Shown: positions 9,554 to 19,515, numbered from the stretch's first letter. The stretch is DNA of 64,000 nt from Mesorhizobium sp. AR02 (GCF_024746835.1 NZ_CP080531.1:6096001-6160000); one strand, 5' to 3'. The notes: generated by a model not told the origin, from the sequence alone. Numbers and translations are program-made.

Positions 9554-10057
9554 ATGTCGGACGTTTCGTTGATGGTGAACGGCAAGCGGGTCAGCGGGGC
9601 CGCCGAGGACCGAACGCTGCTGGTTCACTTCCTGCGCGAGAATCTCGGCCTGACCGGGACGCATGTCGGCTGCGACACCTCGCAATGCGGGGCCTGCGTC
9701 GTCCATGTCGACGGCAGGGCGGTCAAGTCCTGCTCGATGCTCGCGGTACAAGCCTCAGGGTCGACCGTCGTGACGATCGAAGGTCTGGCCAACGGCGCCG
9801 ACCTGCACCCCGTGCAGGCCGCCTTCAAGGAACATCACGGCCTGCAATGCGGCTTCTGCACGCCAGGCATGATCATGACGGCAACCGACATGATCGCCCG
9901 CCATCCCGAGGGCCTCGACGAGGCGACGGTGCGGGCCGAGCTGGAAGGCAACATCTGCCGCTGTACCGGCTACCACAACATCGTCAAGGCGATCCTCGCC
10001 GCATCGAAGACGATGTCGAAGGGGGCCGCGAAGGCCAAAGCGAAACAGGCTGCGTGA
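9554..10057 (+). CDS. coxS: CoxS-type [2Fe-2S] subunit of a molybdenum hydroxylase
   Basis: 167 residues from an ATG preceded by GGGAGGA. The plant-type ferredoxin cluster uses the Cys residues of [16 protein letters not shown] and the later KSC. The second, all-helical cluster domain has CGFCTPGM and [13 protein letters not shown]. The protein passes electrons from the molybdopterin subunit to the FAD subunit. It is first in a cox S-L-M order operon, the order typical of form II (CODH-like) enzymes. The 113-bp gap to coxL contains a repeat hairpin. Confidence 0.92.
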   Translation: MSDVSLMVNGKRVSGAAEDRTLLVHFLRENLGLTGTHVGCDTSQCGACVVHVDGRAVKSCSMLAVQASGSTVVTIEGLANGADLHPVQAAFKEHHGLQCGFCTPGMIMTATDMIARHPEGLDEATVRAELEGNICRCTGYHNIVKAILAASKTMSKGAAKAKAKQAA

Positions 10058-10065
10058 ACGAGGCG

Positions 10066-10150
10066 GTAGGGCAGTAAGGCAGTAGGGCAGTAGGGAACCG
10101 GAACCAATTTTTCCCTACTGCCGTACTGCCTTACTCACCTACTCCCCTAC
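10066..10150. repeat. Intergenic GTAGGGCAGTA hairpin repeat
   Basis: Three tandem near-copies of GGCAGTAGG (10066-10096) face an imperfect inverted set, CTACTGCC and variants (10111-10150), and can fold into a long stem with an AACCGGAACCAATTTT-containing loop. It sits between coxS and coxL inside the operon and resembles dispersed Mesorhizobium intergenic repeats. It could tune the coxS to coxL transcript ratio. Confidence 0.7.
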
Positions 10151-10170
10151 AATCTCGGGAGGAATTTCTG

Positions 10171-12522
10171 ATGGGCATTGAAGGTGTTGGCGCTCGGGTC
10201 GCGCGCAAGGAAGACAAAAGGTTCATCACCGGCGCCGGCCGCTATGTCGACGATATGGTGGTTCCCGGCATGAAGCATGCGGCCTTCGTGCGCAGCCCGC
10301 ACGCGCATGCGCAGATCAAGAAGATCGACGTCAAGAAGGCTCAAGGCATGCCCGGTGTCATCGGCGTGCTGACCGGAAAGGAGCTCAAGGCCGACGGCAT
10401 CGGCAACCTCATCTGCGGCTGGATGATCCATTCCAAGGACGGCTCGCCGATGAAGATGGGCGCATGGTCGCCGCTGGCCTTCGACAAGGTCCGCTATGTC
10501 GGCGACGCGGTGGTCATCGTCGTCGCCGAGACCAAGGGCCAGGCGCGCGATGCGGCCGAGGCGGTCGAGATCACCTACAAGGAATTGAAGGCCGTCGTCG
10601 ACGCTTCCAAGGCAATGGACAAGGGCGCGCCGCAGATTCATCCGGAGGCCGAAAACAACCTGATCTTCGACTGGGACATCGGCAATGCCGACGACACCGC
10701 CGCCGCGTTCAAGAAGGCAGCCCACGTCATCAAGATGGACATCATCAACAACCGGCTGGTTCCCAATGCCATGGAGCCGCGCGCGGCACTCGGCCACTAT
10801 GACAAGGCCGAGGACCATTACACCTGCTGGACGACGTCGCAGAACCCGCATGTCGCGCGGCTGGTGATGAGCGCCTTCTACAATGTCGCGCCGGAAAACA
10901 AGCTGCGCGTCATCGCGCCGGATGTCGGTGGCGGCTTTGGCTCGAAGATCTATATCTATCCGGAAGAGATCGTCTGCCTGTGGGCCTCGAAGAAGACGGG
11001 CGTTCCGGTGAAATGGGTGGCTGACCGCACTGAAAGCTTCCTCACCGACGCGCATGGCCGAGACCACCACACCCATGCCGAAATGGCTTTCGACGCGGAC
11101 CACAGGATCCTTGGCCTCAAGGTCGAAACAAAAGCCAATCTCGGCGCCTACATGTCGCTGTTTTCGTCGGCGACCCCGACCTATCTCTACGCGACGCTGC
11201 TGTCGGGCCAGTACAACATCCCGGCGATCCACGCCAATGTGAAGGCGATCTACACCAACACCGCACCCGTCGATGCCTATCGCGGGGCAGGGCGGCCGGA
11301 AGCGACTTTCGTCATGGAACGCATGATGGAAACCGCCGCACGCCAGTTCGGCGTGTCGCCGGCGGACTTGCGGCGCAAGAACTTCATCACCTCGTTTCCG
11401 CACCAGACGCCGGTCATCATGTGCTATGACGCCGGCGACTATGGCGCCTCGCTCGATGCGGCCATGAAAGCTTCGGACTATGCCGGCTTTGCCAAGCGCA
11501 AGGCTGCCGCCGCCAAGCAAGGGCTGCTGCGCGGCATCGGCATGAGCTGCTACATCGAGGCCTGCGGCATCGCGCCGTCGGCGGCGGTCGGCTCGCTCGG
11601 CGCCGGCGTCGGCCTTTGGGAATCGGCCGAGGTGCGGGTCAATGCCGTCGGCACGATCGAGGTGCTGACCGGTTCGCACAGCCATGGCCAGGGTCACGAG
11701 ACGACGTTCGCGCAACTGGTCAACCAGCGTTTTGGTGTGCCGATCGATTCGGTTTCGATCGTCCATGGCGACACCGACAAGGTGCAGATGGGCATGGGCA
11801 CCTATGGTTCGCGCTCAGGCGCGGTCGGCATGTCGGCGATCGTCAAGGCGCTCGACAAGGTCGAGGCCAAGGCCAAGAAGATCGCGGCCCACCTGCTCGA
11901 AGCCGACGAGGGCGACATCGTCATCGAGAACGGCGCGCTGAAGGTCGCCGGTACCGACAAGAACGTGCCGTGGTTCCAGGTGGCGCTTGCCGCCTATACC
12001 GCCCACAATCTGCCGGCAGGGATGGAGCCCGGACTGAAGGAAACCGCCTTTTACGATCCGTCCAACTTCACCTTCCCGGCGGGCTGCTACATCTGCGAGG
12101 TCGAGGTCGATCCGGAGACCGGGACGACCGAGATCGTCCAGTTCGTGGCGGCCGACGATTTCGGCAACATCATCAATCCGATGATCGTCGAAGGCCAGGT
12201 GCATGGCGGCATCGCGCAAGGCGTCGGCCAGGCGCTGCTGGAAGGTGCCCATTACGACGCCGGCGGACAGCTGCTGACGGCGAGCTACATGGACTACACC
12301 ATGCCGCGCGCCGGCGACCTGCCATCATTCAAGGTCTCGACCTCGAACACGCCATGCCCGGGCAATCCGCTCGGGATCAAGGGCTGCGGCGAAGCCGGTG
12401 CCATCGGTTCGCCGCCAGCAGTGATCAACGCCATCACCGATGCCATCGGCAGCAACGATCTCGCCATGCCAGCCTCGCCGTCCACCGTGTGGGCAGCGAT
12501 CCGCGCCGCGACGAAGCACTGA
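10171..12522 (+). CDS. coxL: CoxL-like molybdopterin subunit, form II
   Basis: 783 residues, the normal size of xanthine-oxidase-family large subunits. It begins [24 protein letters not shown] and carries the glycine-rich GGGFGSK near residue 253. The active-site loop reads AYRGAGR (about residue 369), the form II signature, not the AYXCSFR of true form I carbon monoxide dehydrogenase. It is therefore a CODH-like hydroxylase whose real substrate (CO, aldehyde or heteroaromatic) is open. AGGAG of GGGAGGAATTTCTG precedes the ATG. Confidence 0.92.
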   Translation: MGIEGVGARVARKEDKRFITGAGRYVDDMVVPGMKHAAFVRSPHAHAQIKKIDVKKAQGMPGVIGVLTGKELKADGIGNLICGWMIHSKDGSPMKMGAWSPLAFDKVRYVGDAVVIVVAETKGQARDAAEAVEITYKELKAVVDASKAMDKGAPQIHPEAENNLIFDWDIGNADDTAAAFKKAAHVIKMDIINNRLVPNAMEPRAALGHYDKAEDHYTCWTTSQNPHVARLVMSAFYNVAPENKLRVIAPDVGGGFGSKIYIYPEEIVCLWASKKTGVPVKWVADRTESFLTDAHGRDHHTHAEMAFDADHRILGLKVETKANLGAYMSLFSSATPTYLYATLLSGQYNIPAIHANVKAIYTNTAPVDAYRGAGRPEATFVMERMMETAARQFGVSPADLRRKNFITSFPHQTPVIMCYDAGDYGASLDAAMKASDYAGFAKRKAAAAKQGLLRGIGMSCYIEACGIAPSAAVGSLGAGVGLWESAEVRVNAVGTIEVLTGSHSHGQGHETTFAQLVNQRFGVPIDSVSIVHGDTDKVQMGMGTYGSRSGAVGMSAIVKALDKVEAKAKKIAAHLLEADEGDIVIENGALKVAGTDKNVPWFQVALAAYTAHNLPAGMEPGLKETAFYDPSNFTFPAGCYICEVEVDPETGTTEIVQFVAADDFGNIINPMIVEGQVHGGIAQGVGQALLEGAHYDAGGQLLTASYMDYTMPRAGDLPSFKVSTSNTPCPGNPLGIKGCGEAGAIGSPPAVINAITDAIGSNDLAMPASPSTVWAAIRAATKH

Positions 12523-12534
12523 GGAGGAACAACC

Positions 12535-13332
12535 ATGTACTCGGTCAACTATCACCGTGCCGCCTCGGTCGCTGATGCCGCCAAGCTCGTGAAGAGCGGC
12601 GACGCCAAGCTGCTCTCCGGTGGCATGACCTTGATCCCCGCCATGAAGACGCGGCTGGCGGCCCCCTCCGACCTTGTTGATCTGTCACGCATCAAGGATC
12701 TGCAGGGGATAAAAGTGTCGGGCAAGACGGTCACCATCGGCGCCGCCACCACGCATTTCGACGTTGCCAATGACGAGAAGCTGCAAAAGGCCTGTCCGGC
12801 GCTCGCCCATCTGGCGTCGCTGATCGGCGACCCGGCGGTGCGCCACAAGGGCACGATCGGCGGCTCGATCGCCAACAACGATCCGGCGGCGGACTATCCG
12901 GCGGCACTGCTGGCGCTGGGCGCCACCATCGTCACCAACAAGCGTGAGATATCAGCAGACAAGTTCTTCAAGGGGCTGTTCGAAACCTCGTTGAAAGATG
13001 GCGAGATCGTCACTGCGGTGTCCTTCACCGCGCCGGCAAAGGCGGCGTACGAAAAATTCCGCAACCCGGCCTCGCGCTACGCGATCGTCGGCGTGTTCGT
13101 GGCCAAGGGCAAGGATGGCGTCAGCGTTGCCGTCACCGGCGCCGGCGATGACGGTGTCTTCCGCTCGAAGGAGATCGAGGCCGCACTGGCGAAGAATTTC
13201 GACGCTGCATCGCTTGCCGGCGTGAAAGTGCCGGCGAAGAACCTGATGAGCGACATCCACGCCTCCGCCGACTACCGCGCCAATCTGATCACGGTCATGG
13301 CCAAGCGCGCGGTGGCGGCTGCCAACGCCTGA
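12535..13332 (+). CDS. coxM: CoxM-type FAD-binding subunit
   Basis: 265 residues, slightly short for the family. The FAD-binding motifs are [20 protein letters not shown] (residues 28-47) and [19 protein letters not shown] (about 107-125). The protein accepts electrons from the iron-sulfur subunit and passes them to an acceptor. It follows coxL by 12 bp with GGAGGAACAACC before its ATG. No coxD/E/F maturation genes follow; the operon ends at a terminator hairpin. Confidence 0.9.
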   Translation: MYSVNYHRAASVADAAKLVKSGDAKLLSGGMTLIPAMKTRLAAPSDLVDLSRIKDLQGIKVSGKTVTIGAATTHFDVANDEKLQKACPALAHLASLIGDPAVRHKGTIGGSIANNDPAADYPAALLALGATIVTNKREISADKFFKGLFETSLKDGEIVTAVSFTAPAKAAYEKFRNPASRYAIVGVFVAKGKDGVSVAVTGAGDDGVFRSKEIEAALAKNFDAASLAGVKVPAKNLMSDIHASADYRANLITVMAKRAVAAANA

Positions 13333-13353
13333 CAGCATCAGTTGCCGACATGG

Positions 13354-13377
13354 AAAGGGGCCGTCTCGGCCCTTTTT
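13354..13377 (+). terminator. Rho-independent terminator after coxM
   Basis: A G+C-rich stem (AAAGGGGCCG / CGGCCCTTTT) with a 3-4 base loop runs into CTTTTTCG. It lies about 20 bases after the coxM stop and closes the operon. Confidence 0.75.
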
Positions 13378-13606
13378 CGTATGCGGCAGGCTGTAGCCGT
13401 GCGGCTCCTGAAGGAAATGCCGCCGCGCGACCGCTCCTTTGCTTGAAGCAATTCCGGCGGCTTGCTGCCCAAGGAACTGCTCCGGCGGCGATCTCGCACT
13501 TGCACAAACTGATATTGCACTGCAATATGAATTTGGGCGGGAATGCGAGCCGGGTTCGGAGAATGTATCGCCGTGCCCTTTCGCATGCCAATGCGAAGGG
13601 ATCGGC

Positions 13607-14629
13607 ATGTCCGAAATTTCCGCGACCCATATGGTTCCGTCCCGATCCGCCGTCGACAGATCGGCCCGGACAAGACTGGCCTATCTCGATGGTTGGCGCG
13701 GCCTGTCGATAGCCCTGGTGCTGATCGGGCATTTCTTTCCGGTGCCCGGAATCAATCTGGGCGTGCTGGGCGTCGAATTCTTCTTCGTGCTCAGCGGCCG
13801 GCTGATGGGCGAAATCCTGTTCATCGAACGCTATCCGCTGAAGAAGTTCTTCAAGCGCCGTTTCTCGCGCATCTACCCGGCGCTTCTGGTCTTCGTCATC
13901 ATTGCCATGGTCGCGTTCTCCGGCACGTTCATCGCCTTCAAATGGAAGGCGGCGCTGACGGCGCTGACATTCACCTACAACTACGCCGGTATCCTCGTCA
14001 CCCGGGCCGGGGCGCTGGACCATATCTGGTCGCTTTGCGTCGAGGAGCATGCCTACATTATCCTGGCGTTGATCAGTGCGCTGGTCTCCAGCCGCAACCC
14101 CGTCATCCCGCTGCTGGTGGCGCTGGCCTTGCTCGCCATGGCCAATGGTGCGGTGTCATACTGGGTGTTCAAGCTGGATTACGAGGCCACTTACTGGCGC
14201 ACCGATGTGCACATCGCCTCGATCCTGCTGTCGGCTTCGATCTGCCTGCTCAAGGCCGAAGGCAGGCTGCCGGCCGTGTTGAAGGGGCCCTATGTCGCCC
14301 TGGCAGCGGCGGTAGGCGCGGTTCTGCTGTTCATGGATCCTGTGCCGACGCCGATCCATTACCTCGTGGCGGTGCCGCTGCTGGCGCTGGCCGTCAACGC
14401 GCTCGATTTCAGCACTGCAATTTTTTCCAATTTGCTGTCGTCCTGGCCAATGGCGATGTTGGGCCTGTGGTCATACTCGCTCTATTTGTGGCAACAGCCG
14501 TTCTACAAATTCGTCTACGAGCAAGGCAGTAATCCGTGGCTGATGCTGGTCGGGGTCTTTGCCTGCGCGCTATGCAGCTACTACCTCATCGAGCGGCCGG
14601 CGCGTGAATGGTTGAACCGCAACTGGTGA
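13607..14629 (+). CDS. Acyltransferase 3 family membrane protein
   Basis: 340 residues, multi-spanning, of the family that O-acetylates or O-acylates surface polysaccharides. The N terminus has RLAYLDGWRGLSIALVLIGHFF with the family's catalytic His, then GVEFFFVLSGRLMGEIL and FFKRRFSRIYPALLV. The end reads YYLIERPAREWL, also typical. The ATG at 13607 was chosen because a longer reading frame upstream has no family similarity. It stands alone, so the acceptor glycan is unknown. Confidence 0.85.
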   Translation: MSEISATHMVPSRSAVDRSARTRLAYLDGWRGLSIALVLIGHFFPVPGINLGVLGVEFFFVLSGRLMGEILFIERYPLKKFFKRRFSRIYPALLVFVIIAMVAFSGTFIAFKWKAALTALTFTYNYAGILVTRAGALDHIWSLCVEEHAYIILALISALVSSRNPVIPLLVALALLAMANGAVSYWVFKLDYEATYWRTDVHIASILLSASICLLKAEGRLPAVLKGPYVALAAAVGAVLLFMDPVPTPIHYLVAVPLLALAVNALDFSTAIFSNLLSSWPMAMLGLWSYSLYLWQQPFYKFVYEQGSNPWLMLVGVFACALCSYYLIERPAREWLNRNW

Positions 14630-14630
14630 T

Positions 14631-15128
14631 TCAGGCCTTATCGCGCCGAGACACTGTTGTTCCGAGCCTGAGATAGCGCCGCAGGCCGGCTTCGCCGCGC
14701 GGCGTTGTCCAGCGATGGTTCCAGGCGAAGGCCGGCCGCAGCAGTGGTGCGAGGAATTTGAGGATCGGCCTCTCGACCGTGACCTGCCAGGTCAGTTGGA
14801 CATGGGTGCCGGTGCCCGATGGCGACAGTTCGGCCCGCCACAGCCCGTCGAAGTCGCCAAAGGTTTTCACGACGACCAGCCGGCCGGGTTCGAGTTCGGC
14901 GGCTTCGATGATGAAGTTCAGCTCATAGGGCAGGGCGCCGCGCGCCCGCGCCCTTGCCCGCGAACCGACTGACGCCTTGCCCTTGCCGTCGAGCGGCACC
15001 ACCTCCTTGTAGACCTCGCCCCACCACAGCGGCAGCAATTCGGCGTCGGAGAGCACGTCCCACACTTGCTGCGGTGTGCCTTCAGGAATGTGCCAGCTTT
15101 CGTCGAAGCGGAAGACGTTGCTTGGCAT
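14631..15128 (-). CDS. SRPBCC (polyketide cyclase/START-like) family protein
   Basis: 165 residues with the START-like pattern: [37 protein letters not shown] at the start, and alternating strands ending in [18 protein letters not shown]. Such proteins bind hydrophobic ligands in a cavity; no specific role can be assigned. The gene converges on the acyltransferase with one base between stop codons. Confidence 0.8.
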   Translation of the reverse strand: MPSNVFRFDESWHIPEGTPQQVWDVLSDAELLPLWWGEVYKEVVPLDGKGKASVGSRARARARGALPYELNFIIEAAELEPGRLVVVKTFGDFDGLWRAELSPSGTGTHVQLTWQVTVERPILKFLAPLLRPAFAWNHRWTTPRGEAGLRRYLRLGTTVSRRDKA

Positions 15129-15183
15129 CGCGGTTCCTCCGGTTGGTGGAACCTATATTAGATGCGGCTTCTTTATGTGGCCA

Positions 15184-15292
15184 GCGCCAGAGCAGTTCAC
15201 CGTTTCGTGGAAACGGCCAACTGCTCTATCTCTTTGTTTTTACGCAATTCCGGACGGAAAACCGCTTCACACTTTTCCTGGAATTGCTCTGC
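15184..15292. repeat. Dispersed rhizobial intergenic repeat
   Basis: The stretch carries GAGCAGTTCACCGTTTCGTG with the inverted AAACGGCCAACTGCTC, then TTTTTACGCAATTCCGGACG and TTTTCCTGGAATTGCTC. This is a familiar repeated intergenic element of Mesorhizobium. It contains two nested inverted repeats and no gene. Confidence 0.65.
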
Positions 15293-15295
15293 GGA

Positions 15296-15784
15296 TCAGG
15301 CGACGATCTGCTTGACGTAGTAACGCACCGCTTTCTTGCCGCCATGGATCACCGCGTCGCCGACTTCGGCGAAGCCCAGCGCGGCATGGAACGCATCCGA
15401 GGCGGGGTTGGGCGGATCGGCATTGACCTCGCAGGTGACCAGCGTGTGGCCGGCGCGCTCGGCATGCCCGAACAGGTCCTGATAAAGCCGGCGCGCATGG
15501 CCGCGGCCCCTTGCGTGCGCCGCCACGACGACGCGGTCGACATAGATGAAGCGTTCGTAGCGTTCGCAAAACCAGAGGAAGTTCGGGCTGTCGTAGTTGG
15601 CGTCCTGGTCGAAGGTCATGATGAAGGCTTCGAGATCACCGATGCGTCGCGCATAAAACGCCTCGCCAAGCAGGAACGACAGCCGCTCGGCTTCGAGCCA
15701 GGACAGTTCCGCGGCATGCTCATTGTTGAGCGCCAATATGTCCGCTTCGTCGCCTTGCGTTATGCGGTCTATCGGAGAGGTCAT
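15296..15784 (-). CDS. GNAT-family N-acetyltransferase
   Basis: 162 residues. The acetyl-CoA binding motif A is visible as VVVAAHARGRGHARRLYQDL near residues 92-111, followed by ALGFAEVGDAVIHGG. Substrate unknown. Its ATG overlaps the stop of cutC (ATGA), so the two are translationally coupled. Confidence 0.85.
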   Translation of the reverse strand: MTSPIDRITQGDEADILALNNEHAAELSWLEAERLSFLLGEAFYARRIGDLEAFIMTFDQDANYDSPNFLWFCERYERFIYVDRVVVAAHARGRGHARRLYQDLFGHAERAGHTLVTCEVNADPPNPASDAFHAALGFAEVGDAVIHGGKKAVRYYVKQIVA

Positions 15785-16539
15785 GCCTTGGCCGCCGCGA
15801 TCGTTGCTGCCACCAGCGGTGTGTCGGTCAAAGTGTTGCGGTATTCGCGATCGAGATCGGAGCCGCCCATGCCGACCTTGGGATTGCGGTAGCGCATGGC
15901 GCTCGGCACGTCCTTCAGCGCGGCGAAATGCATTTCGGCCAGTCCGGTTTTTCTGCGCACCTCGGCGATGTTGGCGAGATCGAGCCCGCCGCAACCGAGG
16001 ATGATGATGCGGTCACCGGCCTGACGCACCAGATCGGCCAATAACGGCAGGCCTTCGAGCGCGGTATCGCGCTGGCCGCTGGTCAGCACGCGCCCGACCT
16101 TGCAGCGGATCAGCGCTTCCAGTGCCTCGGCCGGATCGCGCGTCATGTCGAAGGCGCGGTGGCAGGTGACGTTCAGCGATCCGGCCGCCTCCGTCAGCTC
16201 GCCCATGCGCTTCTCATCGATGGTGCCGTCGGCGTTCAGGCAGCCGAACACCACGCCGGGCACACCGAGATCGCTGAGTGCTGCGACATCGGCGAGCATC
16301 GAGCGGTACTCGGTCTCGCTGTAGAGAAAATCACCGCCGCGCGGCCGCACCATGACGTGAAACGGCACGGTCGCCTGGTCCAGCGCCGCGCGCACCGTGC
16401 CGAGGCTCGGCGTGATGCCGCCTTCGACCAGGCTGGCGCAGAGTTCGACCCGGTCGGCGCCGGCAGCCTGCGCGGCGAGCAGGCCATCGATGCCTTCGAC
16501 ACAGATTTCGATTAGCGGCGGGCGGTTTTCTGAGGTCAA
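15781..16539 (-). CDS. cutC: CutC-family copper homeostasis protein
   Basis: 252 residues, full length, with the TIM-barrel CutC pattern: EICVEGIDGLLAAQAAGADRVELCASLVEGGITPS at the start, then VMVRPRGGDFLYSETE and CHRAFDMTRDP, and RVLTSGQRDTALEG. The family was linked to copper tolerance, but its biochemical role is still unclear. It overlaps the downstream GNAT gene by 4 bp. Confidence 0.9.
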   Translation of the reverse strand: MTSENRPPLIEICVEGIDGLLAAQAAGADRVELCASLVEGGITPSLGTVRAALDQATVPFHVMVRPRGGDFLYSETEYRSMLADVAALSDLGVPGVVFGCLNADGTIDEKRMGELTEAAGSLNVTCHRAFDMTRDPAEALEALIRCKVGRVLTSGQRDTALEGLPLLADLVRQAGDRIIILGCGGLDLANIAEVRRKTGLAEMHFAALKDVPSAMRYRNPKVGMGGSDLDREYRNTLTDTPLVAATIAAAKA

Positions 16540-16783
16540 GGGGCGATCCAGTCCATGATGTTGCGCAAAGCCCTAGCACCCGGGCGGCTGGCGCGAAAGC
16601 GTGAACGATGCCCCGCCATTTGGACCAGGCGACATTTCCCTGTGGAGTTATGGATTGACCTATAGCCAACGGGTTATTGATTGACCGTTGGCAGCGCGGC
16701 GGCAGCCGAAAAATCCATCAGCTAATAACCCGGATGCGCTGCCTCCGGGCTCGGCAAAACACGTCCTCGAAAGGAGAAAGACC

Positions 16784-17239
16784 ATGCAAGCGAGAATCAA
16801 GAACCCGGTGATGCTCATCCCAGACGCCCTGCAGGCGCTGCTGGCGCTGGACAAGTCGACGGAGGCGGCCGATGTGCCCTATGTGACGCGCAAGCTCATT
16901 CATCTGCGCGCCAGCCAGGTCAATGCCTGCAGCCTCTGCGTCGACATGCACGCGCGCGAACTGAAGAAAGCCGGCGAGAAGGACGAGCGCATCTTTGCCC
17001 TCGCCGCATGGCGCGAGACGCCTTACTTCACCGAAGCCGAACGGGCGGCCCTGGCGCTGGCCGAGGCCGGCACGAGGCTCGCCGACCGGGCAGACGCCGT
17101 GCCGGACGATGTCTGGGACGAAGCCGCCCGGCACTATGACGAAAAGGCGCTCGCCGCACTGGTTGTCCAGATCGCCCTGATCAACGCCTTCAACCGGCTG
17201 AACGCGACGACACGCCAGATGGTCGGCGCCTGGGGCTGA
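16784..17239 (+). CDS. Carboxymuconolactone decarboxylase/AhpD-like protein
   Basis: 151 residues from an ATG after AAGGAGAAAG. The AhpD core is clear: LIHLRASQVNACSLCVDMHA contains the redox CxxC pair and the downstream His. Such proteins act as alkylhydroperoxidase-type thiol antioxidants. It stands alone on the + strand. Confidence 0.88.
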   Translation: MQARIKNPVMLIPDALQALLALDKSTEAADVPYVTRKLIHLRASQVNACSLCVDMHARELKKAGEKDERIFALAAWRETPYFTEAERAALALAEAGTRLADRADAVPDDVWDEAARHYDEKALAALVVQIALINAFNRLNATTRQMVGAWG

Positions 17240-17342
17240 GCGCTGGTCCTGCGCTTGGGGCCGGATGGTTATCCGCTAAGGCGCGGGAAGGCGGGCGGCG
17301 CGGTGCCTCTCGCCTTCGGCGCGCGAGCGTGGCCCTTGGCGG

Positions 17343-17774
17343 CTACTGCCGCAATTCCGTGTTCTTGGCGCCTTCCTCGACCTGGTCTATGACCAGCAGC
17401 TTGACCGGGCCGTCGCCGATATTGGTGGCCTGATGCCATTGCCCGATCATTTCGATGATGAAATCGCCCGTCTTGTAGGTGTTGCTGTTGCCGGTGTCGA
17501 CATTGGTGACCTTCAGCGTTCCAGCCTCGACATAGGCGTAGCGCGGGAAGGGGTGGCGGTGCACCGGCAAGGTTGCGCCGACCGCGATGTCGTAGGTCGA
17601 CACCAACACCTGCACGTTCTTCTGCGGCAGCGTGATCGGCTGGCCGGAAGCGGTGGTCGTGCGTGATGCCAGCGGCGTCACGACGACAGGGGTGCTGCTG
17701 CTGTCGAGGGCCAGAGCGCAATTTGCATAAAGTGCAGCCGCGGTCAGCAGTGCCGAAACCAGGATTTTGCGCAT
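17343..17774 (-). CDS. Exported cupin-domain protein
   Basis: 143 residues from an ATG preceded by GGGAGGAATC; a longer upstream frame is discarded. An N-terminal signal peptide (MRKILVSALLTAAALYANCALA) is followed by a single cupin fold with HRHPFPRYAYVEAGTLKV and a late His in IGQWHQATN. It is a small periplasmic cupin, function unknown. Confidence 0.82.
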   Translation of the reverse strand: MRKILVSALLTAAALYANCALALDSSSTPVVVTPLASRTTTASGQPITLPQKNVQVLVSTYDIAVGATLPVHRHPFPRYAYVEAGTLKVTNVDTGNSNTYKTGDFIIEMIGQWHQATNIGDGPVKLLVIDQVEEGAKNTELRQ

Positions 17775-17992
17775 GATTCCTCCCTGAACCGACGCATCTA
17801 TCGCGCGGCCGATATCCAAGCGCAAGCACTGCGAAGCGTAGGTAGGTACTACCAGATCGGACTTTTTGAAATATTTGGCTCCCCGGGTCGAATGAAACCG
17901 CGAACTACGAGCTGCCGATCCCCCTCGAAACTACGCCAGAACCTTCCGTCGAGATTCGCAAACGCGACCGCGAGCGCGCTGAGCGCGTCCGA

Positions 17993-18184
17993 TTGGCCGG
18001 CGGGCCTAAGCCATCCCTCCGAGAGCGCGCTGTCGCATTTGCCCGCGAAAAGGGTGAAGTGCGGACGCGCGACTTGACTGAGATCGGAATTCCCCGCTGC
18101 TATCTGGCCCGCATGTGTGGTGAGGGGCTGCTCATCAAGGTTTGCTACGGAACCTATCGCGCCACAGATCGCGAGCCGGCATGA
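17993..18184 (+). pseudogene. Fragment of an AbiEi-type antitoxin
   Basis: The frame encodes LRERAVAFAREKGEVRTRDLTEIGIPRCYLARMCGEGLL, which matches the N-terminal winged helix of AbiEi-like (type IV toxin-antitoxin) regulators. It then stops after about 60 residues, with no C-terminal domain and no AbiEii toxin nearby. The frame stays open some 120 bases upstream without a good start. I read it as a remnant marking the beginning of the accessory zone. Confidence 0.45.
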
Positions 18185-18212
18185 CTCGGGATCGCCGCAT
18201 GCACCGGCGGCT

Positions 18213-18761
18213 TCAGCCCCGTTTGTAGCCGGCGGTAACCTCGTCCTTGTGGGCGGCGAAGGCTGCCAGGACCTCTGCCTTCTCGGGCTTCGGAACCTTG
18301 AAGTGGTCCAGCGTCCGCCCGAGTTCCGCTGCGACCTCGTCGAACTCTGCGGGGGAGATCCGCAAGTCCCGATGGGCCTCTTCAAGACCGAGCGGCGTCG
18401 TGCCGGGCTTGGTGGCGACGAACTTGAAGGGGCCCCCGGAAACGTCGCAGACCCACAGCGTGCGCATGAATTTGAGCCCGGGCAGCCTGCCAAGATTCTC
18501 GGTGTGCCATTTCCGCAGCTGGGGGTTCTTGGACTTCTGGCCGACTATGGGGTTTTTCACGACTGCATCGCTAAAGTGGTCCACCACCGCTGCGATGGCG
18601 AACACGCCTCCCAGCCGCTCGTAAAGACTTTTCTCAGGCGCGGTTTGCTTGGCCTGCGCTTGCGCGTTGTCTGCAGCCAATACGGTGGTCGATGCGGCGG
18701 CTACCGCCAGCCCTGCGACGACGCTTCGTCTTGTGAAAGAGGTCGAAACAGCGGTTTTCAT
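18213..18761 (-). CDS. Exported group I truncated hemoglobin
   Basis: 182 residues. The N terminus is a twin-arginine-like signal (SFTRRSVVAGLAVAAAS, ending in ANAQA-type sequence) and the rest is a group I (TrHbN) globin: SLYERLGGVFAIAAVVDHFSDAV, then NPQLRKWHTENLGRLPGLKFMRTLWVCDVSGGP with the proximal-His region in EAHRDLRISPAEFDEVAAEL. It should bind heme and O2 or NO. An exported form is unusual and implies a periplasmic role. Confidence 0.88.
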   Translation of the reverse strand: MKTAVSTSFTRRSVVAGLAVAAASTTVLAADNAQAQAKQTAPEKSLYERLGGVFAIAAVVDHFSDAVVKNPIVGQKSKNPQLRKWHTENLGRLPGLKFMRTLWVCDVSGGPFKFVATKPGTTPLGLEEAHRDLRISPAEFDEVAAELGRTLDHFKVPKPEKAEVLAAFAAHKDEVTAGYKRG

Positions 18762-18976
18762 CTCTGGGGTCCTTCGAGTTGAGCCAGAGCAAGCCGCGGC
18801 CTGTCTGGCGGCTTCAATGAAGTATGTTCCTACTTTGACTTAACCCGGCATCGTCTGAGGAACTAACGACGCCTCCGCCCGAATTATTCCGATTCATCGA
18901 ATTTCCGCCGTCGAGACGTGTCAACGACGAAGACCTACGCCACGCTTCGCTGCTGGATTCGGGGAGGAGGAAGAAA

Positions 18977-19210
18977 ATGGCTGTGCCCAAAAAGGATCAG
19001 GAGCGCGTGGGATATGCCTCTCTCTACGGAGCGCAGGCCAGCAAGGACGGCAAGGAGCGCGTCGTGCCGGCGTTCTGGCACGAATACGCTGACGCATGGC
19101 TGCAAGGCTATGACGGCGTGCCGATGGCCGGCTCGGAGAAGATGAAGCCTGTCAGCGAGCAGATGGAAGCGGAAGTTGACGAAGCTGCGGTCGGCAAGCC
19201 TCAATCTTGA
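18977..19210 (+). CDS. Small hypothetical protein (77 aa)
   Basis: Begins MAVPKKDQERVGYASLYGAQ after a strong GGGAGGAGGAAG ribosome site. It is hydrophilic and charged, without membrane segments. Family not recognised. Good start signal and codon pattern support a real gene. Confidence 0.6.
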   Translation: MAVPKKDQERVGYASLYGAQASKDGKERVVPAFWHEYADAWLQGYDGVPMAGSEKMKPVSEQMEAEVDEAAVGKPQS

Positions 19211-19266
19211 GCGCGGAACATTTTAGCAGGGGCTGCATTTCATCGGTCAGTTAGCCAGGGGAGGCT

Positions 19267-19479
19267 TTGTTGACCCAACGACGCGTCGACAAGGAACGAA
19301 TCGAGCGGGCTGATCGCGAATCGAAACTGACGATTGAGGCCGAGCGCTTAGCGAGAAATGCCAAGACGGCACGATTGCGCGAGCAGCGTCTTTCAGCCGA
19401 GGCATCGGCTGGGGAGCCGGGTCACGCGAAACGCCGGCGCCCCAGTAAGCAGGCGCGAAAAATCGTCGAGATCGACTGA
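19267..19479 (+). CDS. Small charged hypothetical protein (70 aa)
   Basis: A lysine/arginine/glutamate-rich helical protein (VDKERIERADRESKLTIEAE, later KRRRPSKQARKIVEID), starting at a TTG at 19267 or 19270 after GGGGAGG. Similar short charged proteins are common in rhizobia, but no function is known. The start is uncertain. Confidence 0.45.
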   Translation: MLTQRRVDKERIERADRESKLTIEAERLARNAKTARLREQRLSAEASAGEPGHAKRRRPSKQARKIVEID

Positions 19480-19515
19480 CCCGGAACCGAACGACATCCA
19501 CGAGCTTATGGCTCG

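Noticed and set aside
10147..11766. 539-codon minus-strand frame opposite coxL
   Set aside because: Shadow frame: Asp/His/Arg-rich with no recognisable domain, and coxL itself is beyond doubt.
17849..18493. Minus-strand frame of 214 codons across the AbiEi remnant and hemoglobin gene
   Set aside because: It overlaps the well-supported hemoglobin gene in another frame and has no domain.
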